From Toxoplasma gondii ME49 (Eukaryota; Apicomplexa; Conoidasida; Eucoccidiorida; Sarcocystidae): a DNA stretch of 64,000 bases. Position numbers and translations under genes: made by a program. Of the stretch, positions 10,545 through 21,648 are shown in pieces. The stretch lies in the NCBI RefSeq assembly GCF_000006565.2, contig NC_031477.1, forward strand, positions 5,958,174-6,022,173, given 5' to 3'. The notes under the pieces were generated by a model. It saw nothing but the letters and a program-made list of their open reading frames with translations. It ran no database searches and was not told the DNA's origin. Every line of letters begins with the position of its first letter. Position 1 is the first letter of the stretch.

Positions 10545-13326
10545 ATGGCTCCGCAAGAAACCGCACCAAGAACACCCGCAACGCCTTCGCCGGCAAAGGT
10601 GGCGAAGCAGCGCGAAAAAGAGATTGCCGCGGCAAAGGAGTGGTACAAGAACGCAGGTCCGGTGACTCAGACCGAAATGCGGAATCCCGAGGGTCTTGTG
10701 CTTCACGGCCACCACTGGGTCGTTCCCAACGCTCGCGCAAAAGTAGTCCTGTGTCACGGGTACGGCATGCACGCTCGCTTCGATTACCTTCGCCACGACC
10801 CTCAAAACCTCAAGAGCCCGCCTGTGTACGAAGGCTCTTGGGTGCACAAACTCAACAAGGCACAGTGCAGTGTGCACTGCCTCGACCAGCAGTCTTTTGG
10901 CCTGTCGGAGGGGCACAAGGGCAAAAAGAGTCACATTCTGGACATTGAGCACCTGCCTCGGGACACTCTCCAGTTCCTCTACGAGCAAGTCCTCCCGAGC
11001 CAGGATCCCAGTCTCCCGATCTTCATCTGCGGTGTCTCTCTCGGAGGCTGTATCACGGCGCGCGTCGTCGAACTCGTAGGAGGCGGCTCCGCCAGCACAA
11101 AACACAACGCAGTTCAGGTAGGAAACGAACGGAGGAAAGCAGGCGCGGCCTTGCGTTTCTTAACTACCGCATGGAGAGGATGTGACGCCGATGTGCGACT
11201 CGCGCAGCCTCCATAGATTCCATCTCGAAGCGGAAAATGCCCAAATACCTGGAGGTGGTCACGGCCAACGCCGCGACCCAGTCAAGATAACGCGCGGGCA
11301 GTAGATGTGTATTTTGGGGGGGTAAGCGTCGGTTGACGAACATCGATACGAGTTTTTTCTTGGGCAAGAAAAGTAGCTTCTCGAGGGCCGGAGTGTACGC
11401 TCGCTAGAGAAGTTTTTGCGGAGTACTTGACACAAGTCCAGCTGTGAATGAAGAGAACCTGATAGCAATTAGGAATCGGTCCGGTACGGGGCAGTAAGTT
11501 TCTCACAGCCGTCCGTTTGCTGCAAACCAGAGTGTTTCCTGAGTCCTGTGAAAATACCGCTTGCAGGCATCTAGCAACGGTGCGCTGGAAAAGAAACCTT
11601 TGCCACTGAGAGGAGCGATCTGCATGGCCCCCCTATTCCGCATGGAGAGACTCAAGAAGAAGAATAAGCATTTGCTTCCCCTCGCACGGGCTCTCGCTGC
11701 GCTTGCACCCTCCCTCGAGGTGGGAAAGCCGGCGAAAAACGAAATGTATCCTTTCTTCCAAGACCTCATCGAAGTCGACCCCCTCTGCTACACGGTAAGT
11801 GAGAGACTGTTGGGGGGAAACGGGGAATTTCGTCCCCCTTCCACCGTCACCTTTTTCTGGCCAGTCGGCGAGCTCCATTGGGTCGTGGCGATTGAACTGG
11901 AGTCTCTTCTTGATCCTTTTCAACAGAGTGGCACTTCATGGACCCCCGAGCGACCTGTGGCGCCTACATTTTGGAGATTTAGAGACACCGAAAGAAGAGA
12001 AACCCTGCTGTGGCTGCTGCCGTTTTTGTGTGCAGGGCAAGTCCAGAGCGCGACTGTCGAACGAGTTGCTCCGCGTTGTGGACACAGTCCGGGAGCAGGC
12101 CCCTTTCTTTTCTTTCCCCGACCCAGCTGTGAAAACGAAGGACTCTCCTCTGCCGTATCCTTTCTACGTCCCGGAGACCCCGTCCTTGCTGATCGTGCAC
12201 TCGAAGAACGACACCTTCGTGGACCCGGAAGGCTCTGTCTGCGTCGCCGCCACGCTTGGCGCAAAGATGGACGGGAGCCAGGAGACCCTCGAGGTGAGCC
12301 AGTTCATTTTGGTGGTCGTTTCTTTGGCACGAATTGCCCCTTGTGGTGGTTCGTCCCTTGTGGTTCGCCTTCCTGAGAGAAGTTTGGAGGGAACAAAGCG
12401 ATGTGGTGACTTTCGACTGTTTTCCCAGAGCAAATGTGTCAAAAAGAGCTTTCGCCTGTTGACCGAAGAGACGCTGATTCAAATCCAACATGAGGAGAAC
12501 TTTTCTTGGGAAAGATCACGGAAAGAGGGACTTGAATTCTCCAGTTCATTCGACCCTAAATCTAACGCGTCCAACCCTTTCGCCACGGGCAACCTCGTGT
12601 TTTGTGGCCTGGCTCTGTGTGGTACTCTGAATTCAGAAATATCAAGCCGAGTACGACAACGTGGTGAAGTCGGGAAAGGTGGTGAACCATCCAGACGCGA
12701 ATCTGTGGCTTCTCGACAACATGTGGCACTGCCTCTCGAAGGAACTGCCCGAAGGTGACTTGCTGATGGATCGTGTGATCCGTGACTGGCTCGCACCACG
12801 AATTGGTGCTGATGTCAATGTGAAGGAAGTGAAGGAGGCTAAAGACGAGGCACCGGAGCAAAAGGAAGATGGGATTAAGATACCACAACCTGAGGAGATT
12901 ACAGAACGCAAGGAAGGGGAATCTCCCTCCCCAGAAGTCGATAAGGCGCCGCGCGATGCAGTTCCAACGGCATCGGAGGCCGCTCCTGCACACTCTGAGG
13001 TGGAGGCTCCGGCTGTTCAATCTGAGTCAACAGCGCCCCCAGCTGGCGAAGGCTCTCCTGCCGCCGATGTGCCTGCCCGAAGTGAGGCAGAGGGTAAGGA
13101 ACAGCCGGTTGCTTCCCCAACTCATGATGAGTCGGCAGCTGCTGAACCGCAGCAAGCCACACCCGCACCTCAGTCTCAGTCTGCCACACCACAGCCCGGA
13201 GAACCAACTAACGCCGCCGAGCAGTCTGTGCTAGCTCAAACTCCCGAGCCCGACAACAGAACGTCGGAGGAGGAATCCGCAGCTACTGCCAAGAGGCTCT
13301 CGAATCAAGTTGCTGCCGACGAATGA
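10545..13326 (+). CDS. Alpha/beta hydrolase, monoacylglycerol lipase-like (Hydrolase_4 / serine aminopeptidase S33 fold); four exons
   Basis: Exons are 10545-11117, 11567-11794, 12036-12293 and 12637-13326, all joined in phase 0, giving 582 residues. Donors are GTAGGA, GTAAGT and GTGAGC; acceptors end TTGCAG, GTGCAG and TTCAG. The catalytic triad is visible: Ser165 in the nucleophile elbow GVSLGG, Asp326 in HSKNDTFVD, and His384 in NMWHCLSKELP. The HGYG motif at residues 71-74 is the usual oxyanion-hole element. This order and spacing match monoacylglycerol lipases and related lysophospholipases, which release fatty acids from monoacyl lipids. The substrate is not shown by the sequence. Residues about 1-30 are Pro/Ala/Lys-rich with no signal peptide, so a cytosolic or peripheral membrane site is likely. 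From about residue 410 the protein is a Pro/Ala/Glu/Ser-rich disordered tail of about 170 residues that typical family members lack. The start ATG has G at -3 and G at +4. Confidence 0.94.
12937..13323 (+). other. Low-complexity Pro/Ala/Glu/Ser tail of the hydrolase
   Basis: After the last catalytic block the protein continues in frame for about 130 more residues composed mostly of Ala, Pro, Glu, Ser and Gln. Short motifs such as EAP and SATP recur, but there is no exact tandem repeat. It ends in a normal stop at 13324-13326. The tail lies in the same exon as the catalytic His384, so splicing cannot remove it without losing that residue. Confidence 0.8.
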
Positions 13327-14421
13327 GCTCGCCGTGAGCCAATGGAGTTGTACTCAGACGTTAATTTGTAGCGTAGGCGCAGCAGAGGAGAAATTGATGT
13401 AACAGGTCGGTCAAGCATCAACCATGTATCGGCTCCGTTCGATCGGTAAATTCTATTTGGGTTTATCTATCGGTACAACCGGCAGTCACTCGAAGGAGCC
13501 ACTGGAAGATAACTGGAGAGCCACATGCATTGAGGATCCAACAGTCGCATTTCGTGATGACACCTGAGTCAGCATCATCAGCCGGTTAAACGGGATCGGG
13601 GCAAATTCGAGTACGGGTCTGGATCGAGCTCTAGAGAAGTGGAGCCGCTTGTCCGTAATTCACCGTTGCTTATCAATGGTCATAGTGGCATTGTTGAATG
13701 CTCCGCTTTGGCTTTTTTGTCGATGGGACCAGCTCGGAAGCAGTTTATTCCCTCTTGTTCGAAGGCGGAAATCCCTTATGGAACACGCGTTTCTTATGAT
13801 TTTGCGCGAACAACGTATCCTGTGGTGTCAGCTGAGCAGACTCACTAACTGTTGAAATCCCGGATATAACCGTGAAAAGGTGTGGTGATTCATGGTAGTT
13901 CAAACATGCTACCTACGACCAGCACATACACGCACACTGAGCCACACAGTGCAGTTCACACGCAGGCTTCGTCGCAGCATTAGCGATGTTCGCCAGGTTC
14001 TCCAGAAACCACGGCTTCTGCCTTTCTTCGCGAGTGAGCGGTTCGAGACAGCAGGTCACTTTCTTATTAAATGTCATGCTTATAAAACGCAGACGATCCT
14101 CCGCAAGGCGTGAAAGCAGCAGTTTTTCATTCGTTGGCTAGTACCAGTGTGGAAATCCGACTGTACCGACACCGGCGTTGCGAACCACATGGTCAGTCAC
14201 AAGCGTAGTAACTGCAAGAATGGAGTGTCCGCCTGTTCAGGCGCAACTGTTTTGGTGTAATGAATTTCGTACCCGCACAAGTAGGCCGTAGCAGTCCCGT
14301 GAAGACTTTCCTCACAAATTGTGTGTCTCCGGCAATGTCTTTCGTCAAAGACAACTCAGCCAGATATTTGGATCTTTTCCTGTAGCGGTCGTCCACCCGT
14401 CGCAGTAACACCAGTTTGAAC
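13327..14421. other. Intergenic region after the hydrolase gene
   Basis: This 1.1 kb stretch begins right after the hydrolase stop and probably carries its 3' UTR. Base composition is balanced, there is no long pyrimidine tract, and no frame longer than about 75 residues. I see no repeat, RNA gene or recognisable promoter element. If the small gene at 14422 is real, its promoter lies here. Confidence 0.5.
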
Positions 14422-14961
14422 ATGGCGAAGCAGTTGACCCGAGCGGCATCTGCCTTCGGTCTCGTGACGATTTCTATCACAGCATGTTTCATCTGCGACC
14501 GGAAGTGGTCCGGGCAGAATGGTTCGCCAGCAGTTCTGCTGTCAAGTGCTGCACAGGAAGCCGGTGCTGGCTGGTCAGAAGGGATTTCACGAGACGCGGG
14601 TCACAAAACAAGCAACTTCACCTCTCCTCTATCCACTCATTTATCAGCGTGGAATGCAGCTCGGGGAGTGGGCCACCTACTGCCACCGTTTGACGGCCTC
14701 TCATTGCTTTTTCCTCCAACTGCTCCAAAGCTATTTGTCGATGAGTTTGGCCGCAAAAAATTTAATCTATTTGAACTCCGTGGAAACTCGCTTCAGATTC
14801 CCCTCAAAGAATGGATTGATTCATTCTTTGAACTGGCAGACACATCCTTGCCCGGCAGGCTGTTCATTGCCACAACTAATTTGCTGAACAACGCTACCGC
14901 TGTCGCGCTCAATATGACATCCGCGTATGGAACAGTCATGGACACACAGAAGGTACGCTGA
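14422..14961 (+). CDS. Possible small gene: hypothetical protein with hydrophobic N-terminus
   Basis: An open frame of 179 residues starts at an ATG with A at -3 and G at +4. Residues about 9-26 (AFGLVTISITACFI region) are hydrophobic and follow a basic start, like a signal peptide or membrane anchor. The C-terminal half (from LFVDEFGRKKFNLFELRG on) has the mixed composition of a folded domain and two possible N-glycosylation sites (NNAT, NMTS). I recognise no family. The frame ends two codons after a good donor (CAGAAG|GTACGC at 14953). A short second exon from 15014 to a stop at 15050-15052 would fit in phase, but would need a 61-base intron. The gene converges with the dynein gene, whose stop lies 400 bases downstream. 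Without a homologue or transcript this may be a chance frame. Confidence 0.4.
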   Translation: MAKQLTRAASAFGLVTISITACFICDRKWSGQNGSPAVLLSSAAQEAGAGWSEGISRDAGHKTSNFTSPLSTHLSAWNAARGVGHLLPPFDGLSLLFPPTAPKLFVDEFGRKKFNLFELRGNSLQIPLKEWIDSFFELADTSLPGRLFIATTNLLNNATAVALNMTSAYGTVMDTQKVR

Positions 14962-15361
14962 GTCGAAGCACAGTTGAACGGCGTCAGAGCACTTTTACAC
15001 TACATTGCATCAGGCTTTGTTAAGGACCTCTGAAACAGTCCAGCCAGTGTAGTGTCCTTCCCCGTCCGCTGAACACGGGAATCAGCGTTCGTCCTTTGGC
15101 ACAAGGTGGCAGAGGTTTTACGATCTTTCTAAGAATGTTTTGTAGAGAGGCTGTTTGTTGAATCCAAGCGGGCGACAAAGAGGCCCACAACTGGTAAACC
15201 ATGTAGATTGCAACAGATTGCAAGCACGATTCTAAAACGTGCTGGAATTCGCAGCATGTGTTGCGCCTCTCACACCATTCGTGGCAATGGAGATGCGTAG
15301 ACTGTTCGTCAACTCCGAGAAACCGCGCCATTCACGTAAAGCAACCTCCACAACCTCCTTC
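14962..15361. other. Convergent 3' region between the small plus-strand frame and the dynein gene
   Basis: These 400 bases separate the plus-strand frame from the minus-strand dynein stop codon at 15362-15364. They should hold the dynein 3' UTR start and, if the small gene is real, its 3' end, so the two transcripts may overlap. No coding frame or repeat was seen apart from the possible short second exon at 15014-15052. Confidence 0.5.
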
Positions 15362-16972
15362 TTATTCAATCGAGCAAAGTAGAGCAGTCCCTCTTAGTTT
15401 CCAGTGGGACGGCTGCACCTCTGTCCGCAAGTTAACACGGAAGACTAGGTAATTGTCTGTTCGCTTAGGGTACTTATAAACGGGGCAGTCATAGGGCTCG
15501 AACTGGCCGAATTCTGCGCTTCTGTTCTTTTTGTCTTTCGAGGTGACTGCGGTCACATACAAGATCGGCATTCTGTCGACCATGACCTTCGGGAGCGACT
15601 CATCTAGTTTGCCTTCGTGCCAGTTCCACCTGAAAACATGGAGCAATGAGCCCTGCACTTTGAATGTGCGGCCATCACGCATTTTGTCACTTGTCATGTA
15701 GCTTCGGGCGTTCGTCTCGAATGCTGCGTGGCTGCGGCGGAAGACAGTCTCACCTTGAACCTTCGATGTAGAGGCCATGAATGTTGACGCCCTCATCTGG
15801 AGTCTCCTTCACTTTGTCATAGTCATACCCCTTAACTTCAGTGTGGAGGACGACGTCGTCGAGGCCCCACTGGTCTTTTTTGTGCTGTCTGGTCACCTGC
15901 AGTGCAGAACGAGCATTAAACTCCAGAACTGTTTATAGGGTCCACGGCAAGATGAAGTGTACTGTTCCGGTGGCGACAAGAGCTAGTGCAGACAGACGCC
16001 GATTTCGAACGTAAACGTTTTTGCCCGCACATGCCGAAAAGCGTAGCCACAGCCACCGGGGTCGGAGGTGTCTTTTCTCGTGCTTGTGGCCCTCACCTCT
16101 TGCATCATCCCGGTGAGAAATCCTTCAGGATTAAAGAATCCACTGAGCCAGAACGACTTCGGTCGCCCATTCTGAAGCCAGGAAACGAGTTGTTCAACTC
16201 GCAACTGCATCCCGCTGAACCACTTGCCTAACGTCGAAGAAATCCATGAAATTTCAGCTCCACTGGGGTCTCGCAACCACTTCTTCGGGACGCGCATGTC
16301 GAAGATCAAGTTGACATCGTCCTGGAGAGGAAAGTGGAAGTAACAGAAAAAGTAGAACACCCCGACGAAGATGCCTGAGCTGAAGATCCGAGATGAGGGC
16401 ATCTCTAACACAGGCGCAAAGCCACGAAGTGTCCTGAAGCCAGACGAAGGATTTGAACTGCACTGTACCTGCAAATCCGGCGTCATGATGATGAGCCCGT
16501 CAATGGCGTCGATGACCGCCATGAGGGTTTTCCGTGACAGCGCAATGATCCGTTGCATGCGCTGGACTTCCTGCAGAACAGTCGAATCCGCCAGGAATGC
16601 AAAGGCCAACCGTCTTCTTCATGACGTCGAAGTGCTAACCCAGTCAAGGTAGAACCATCCCAGTTACTGACTTACCTGGAACAGGAAGATGTTCAGAGGG
16701 ACCTGAAGGCCCTTGGTCAGCAATCCCGGCGGGCTGCTCAGTTTCGAAATTTGCTCTCTGTACTGTTCTTCGACGAAGTCTGGAGGCATCTTGCTGAGTA
16801 TTTCCTGGCACTTCTCTTTGACGGCTTCTTCGCGAGACTTGCCTCCGCCGCCCCTAGAATCTTTGGGTTGCGTTTCCTGGGCAGTACGAGGGACACCAGG
16901 CCAAAACTCTGTGGTGCGCGAAGCGTCCACATTTTCCTGCGTTGCAGCATTGGCTGAGGCCAGCGACGCAGC
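15362..16972 (-). other. Dynein C-terminal domain
   Basis: The last five exons. They carry [17 protein letters not shown], the [17 protein letters not shown] helix, [35 protein letters not shown] and the closing block [15 protein letters not shown] before a TAA stop. The full-length C-terminal beta-barrel region seen in axonemal chains is present. The YKYPKRTD motif is typical of the gamma class. Confidence 0.94.
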
Positions 16973-19900
16973 CTAACACGAGTTCTTCTTGAAAGTTTCA
17001 TACACATGTACACGCGCCTCGTGGTCTTCCACTGGACACAGGAGTAGAGGGACGGAGTGTGTCTCGAGTACCTGGATGGTCTTGAGCATGTACGAAGATT
17101 CCTGAAGTCGAAAAGTTAGATCTGCATTCACGTGGAGACCGAACACGCTGGGCTGGTCGACAGCGGGCAACGTGTTGATGTACTCTCTATAGGCGGCGAT
17201 TTCGAGGCAGTCAGGGATCCGGTACTGAAAGTCGTGCTGTCCAGCTGCATTTCCCGTGAAGCTGAAGTTGTGCTTGAACAATTCATCCGTAAACCACTTG
17301 CTCGTGTAGGTATTGAAGAGCTGCACACACCTCCCACAACAAATCGACGCGGAGCTTTAGCTTGGCCACAAAACGCAACAAAACGTCGGTTTGGTTTTTT
17401 GTGGGGTTCGGTGGACGTGTCGGAGTTTCTGGCCAGTGCGCATATCTGGCCCACGTGTACACGAAAGAGTTGCCCGCTCCTCTTTTGAGTCGGGGACCCC
17501 TGATGTTCAGCGAGTGTACCCGTCTGCCTTGCTTCGTCTTATTTTTTCTGCAGTTTCTCTTCGGTTGCGAGCGTCACATCTTCCCAGGAACTTAGGCAAC
17601 GAACCATGGAAAACAGAAATGACGCAAGGCGTTGCCAGAGTGGGTTCATGAGCGGGAATACTGCTCCTTCCTGTGCTCAGCGTAGTCTGTGATTCATTCG
17701 AAGGTTGTTTCTGCGGAGTCTCGTGTGCAGAGAGCAACCTGTCAAAAGAGTTTCGGAGAAAAAGATGCCCCGATTCGAGATTCGGAAATAGGCATGTGGG
17801 AAGTTACCTCTCTATCTAAATCATCGGTGATTCTTCCGCCGTACTGGACCTCGGCAACCATGTAGCAGATCGTCGACCACGACAGCGGCTGGCCGACGAG
17901 AATTGTCGAGGCAAGGTGTTTCTCAATGACAAACAGCGACGCTTCTAAATCGGAGTAGTTGAATTCGTAGGGCACACACCAACCTAGAGGACCGAATTTC
18001 CTTCGCTCCTGGACAATGCTGTGCAAGAACGCCGTTGCAAAGACAATGTTCCGCCACTTTTCGTGGTCCACCTTGTCTAGAGTCTCTTGCGTGACCATGG
18101 TCGTAAACGTTCGGTGGAGCCCCGCCTTAAGTCCAATTGGTGGCTCGTTTGTCACTTTTATGCTCATTTGAAGCAAGCCGATGGGGAATCTATTGTGGGA
18201 TTCGCATGTAATCCACAGCCGGAAGTCCTGAACGTGCGGGAGCGAGATACAGAGACACGCCTTCGTTTCCTCTCTTCCAGTTCATTGTCTGTCCTCTTCA
18301 TTGTTTGATTTCACAAAGAACCTTTGAACCGCTGATTGGCCAACTCTCGAAACCATTCCACTGGAGGGGTGCCGTAGGCTCCATACATGGAGTGCCATTT
18401 CGTAACCACTAAAGTTTTTCTGCACCACCGTTACTGCTGCGCATCCTCAACGGTCTCTTCCCGTTTCTTTACCACTGCAGCGCTCCCCAACCTCATAAAG
18501 CCATTCCGAGGCATTCTCCAAACTTCGACGAAGTCTGCTGTTCTAGTTTTATTCAGAAAATCCGCTTTCCACGTCCAGCGGCATGAGCACGCTACGTACA
18601 GAAGCTCTCCTCGTCGAGTTTGGGACCTAGAGGCGGTGCATCAGTAACGATGCGCGGCTTAAGAGGCTTTTACGAAAGATAGACATCACTTTCCGGTTCA
18701 GTTCCACCCACACTTTTCCAAGGCGCGCAAGATTTTCTGTCGAATCCACTGGTGCCTTCATGACGCAGTAGCGTACACAGGTGTCAGCAAGACCTTCTAG
18801 TTGTAATGAGGTTATTCTACATCGCTGATGTTCTAGGCGTGACAACAGATGCACTGCTGCTTCCATTCGTATTAACAGGGAGAGAAAACGCTTGCTCAGA
18901 TACTAGTATGGTCGGTACCACCCCATTGAGAGTGATCACCTCTCTGAGACAGGCAGGAGGATGTAGGCTTGTTCTGGGGAGGAGTTGTGCTCCAGTCGCA
19001 GCCGCGGCGACAGATCTTTCCGAGCGTCGCAGAGTGACAAGAGAAGCGCGAATGAGTAAAACGTGAGGCCATGTGGTGCGATCCGTTCAAAGTGAATTGC
19101 CAAGCATGTGGAAATGTGTTCGTCTCAGATTCATTCTGTGTTGCGTTTCTGAATGGCGCGATGCATGTGAATCTGTTCAGCGAAATGTAAATCTTTCCTT
19201 GGCGTCAACAGGAAACTCAGACTGTGTGGCATCACTGTCTTCTGCGCGCCGCCCTCGCTGCTTTCTGCTTGCTCCTCCTTCTTCCACCTCTGTCTGCTCT
19301 TCGAGCACGGCAGAAAAAGGGGAAGGAATCGCGACTGCCTCACTGAGGTCTGTGTTTGACTTTGTCTCTTTCAGTCTGGAGTGCCCCTGTCAGGTCACAC
19401 CTACTTTTGACTTCACGGGACGCAGCGCATGCCAGAGCGAGTGTCTCTTCTCCTACACCGACAGCTTTTTTGTGGACATTTACCTTCGCAACGTCCTGCA
19501 CTTTGAGGAGGAGTTCTTCGATCTCGGACATGAAATTGAGACCTAGGTGGCAATTCTGAAGGACGACCCAGCCTCCGGAGAGGAAGCCGTTCTTGATCTT
19601 CTCGCGCGCAACAATCTCTTGCCCTTCTCCCATGGACACTTTATCTGTGGGGAACTTTTTCTTCTTCTTCGCCAGTTCGTCAATCACTGCTGTCGGGTCG
19701 GTCCCCGGAGAAAGCAAGAAGAGAACAGGCGTTCGACTGTGGGACTCTTGCCATATCGACTCCACAGAGTCGGTCACAGGTTCTGTGTACCGGGGATCGA
19801 GAAGCGCTTCGATGCAGCGGGCAGAAGCGACCACAGTTCGGTCTTCGCGCAAGGCCCGGAGCTGCAGCCGCAAGCACAAAGAAAAAGACATCTTAAACGC

Positions 19901-20397
19901 TAAATTGGAAAAGAGTCGAATAATCAGCGAGACCCAGAGACAGCGGTTCAGCAACTTCACAGCAATAAGCCGAAAAACGCATTCTCGGCCCTCAAGCACA
20001 TGAGTGCATCGGTCTACACAAATATGCAATTCTTTATCCATACAAGCAAACATGAAAATATTCACATATATATACATTCGCATATACATATATATATATA
20101 TATATATATGCATACAAACCGCCAACTTGCACAGTAAGGAGAAATATTTAGAAATAAATGTACGTACACATTTTTCCATCGAAATACACAAGTATGCAGA
20201 TCTCCGTCCACACATACGAACAAGCATATATGCTAACTTCCTGGCTTAACTTCCAGGCTAAACATCCCTTTTCTTTTAAACACACTTCCCTTCTCGCTAT
20301 GTTTTTGGAAATAGGAGATCACGTTAGTTCTTGGGAAAACGACTTCCGAACCACCAATACAGATTGGTGCAAAGATGTATGTTTATATATGTATACG

Positions 20398-20428
<31 letters not shown>

Positions 20429-20869
20429 CACCACTTTTCATGAATACAATCAGGGAAACCTCGTTTAGTCCTCCACGTGTGCGGAAAGCAAACAGCCTTC
20501 GGGTGTCCACTTTGTTTGTCAAAGCATTGACACCGTCACAGCCTTTTCTGGCAAGTATCTACTACGACAGTGGGTGGAAGTGAGAGGGTCCAGCAAGCGC
20601 CGAGGAGCGAAAAACGTTTACGGCTGACATAGACATAGGAGGCGAAGGGAAGTATTGGTCCCCTTTCTGAAAAGGAGCAGTTCTTGATAGCCAGATTGGA
20701 CTTCACAGACACATCGGATCGACGTCTTCATAGAACGTTTTTGCCTCTCCAAGAAAAAAGCACCAAGTGTCAAAACAAGCCCCCCTTGCCAGTGCGTATT
20801 GCCTTCCATGCGCCATGCTTTTTTATCTATACAGGCAGGAACCCGTACGAATCTCTGTGTGCAAACAAC

Positions 20870-20928
<59 letters not shown>

Positions 20929-21575
20929 GAATATATTGTTTGTGTTTAGGTGCCTATATTTGTGTATTTACATACATGTTTATGTGTATCTACAGATTTT
21001 TGTATGTAGAGGAACGAGGGCAGCTCAGGTTTTAGGCAGGAGGTCGCCGGTATCTTATCCCAAGAGTCGTTGGGGGGGGCGTCTTCGCAGGTTTGCCCAG
21101 GACCTCGTGTCGTGCCACCGCTGCGCTTTTGTCAATGTGTGGCAGGCGAGAAAAAACGTTTTTTTCTTACAAGGCAAAGCCGAATGAAGGGCCCGAGTGG
21201 CTTCTGCATGCGAATTCTTTCTTCGAAGTCGGGGACAGCTTGTTTCTCTGGTTCGTTGTCTTCAAGGAACTTCCGCCACTGCGCCTCGTTCTTCCCAATG
21301 ATGTCTGGCAACTCGCAGAAAAACTGGATTTGTTCATGGCCGAAAGAATGCCGAGAAAGCTGCAGAATATTCAACCACGTTTTTGAGTCTTGTCCGAGCC
21401 ACTTGTACGGGCAGGGACGCTCCGCTTGTTCATCCAGGCCTGGCGAAACACAGAAGGCGCCGTTCACGAAGAAACACCGAAAAACAAAAAACCGTCTGTA
21501 ACTCTGTACTCCCATGACTGTATCAACATGCAAAACTACAGACGGCTTCATCCATAGATGCACATGTCCACACAC

Positions 21576-21648
<73 letters not shown>

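Noticed and set aside
18627..18866. 79-residue minus-strand frame inside a dynein intron, possibly an extra exon
   Set aside because: The dynein joint on both sides already matches the family in phase 0, and the frame has no dynein motif or matching splice pair.
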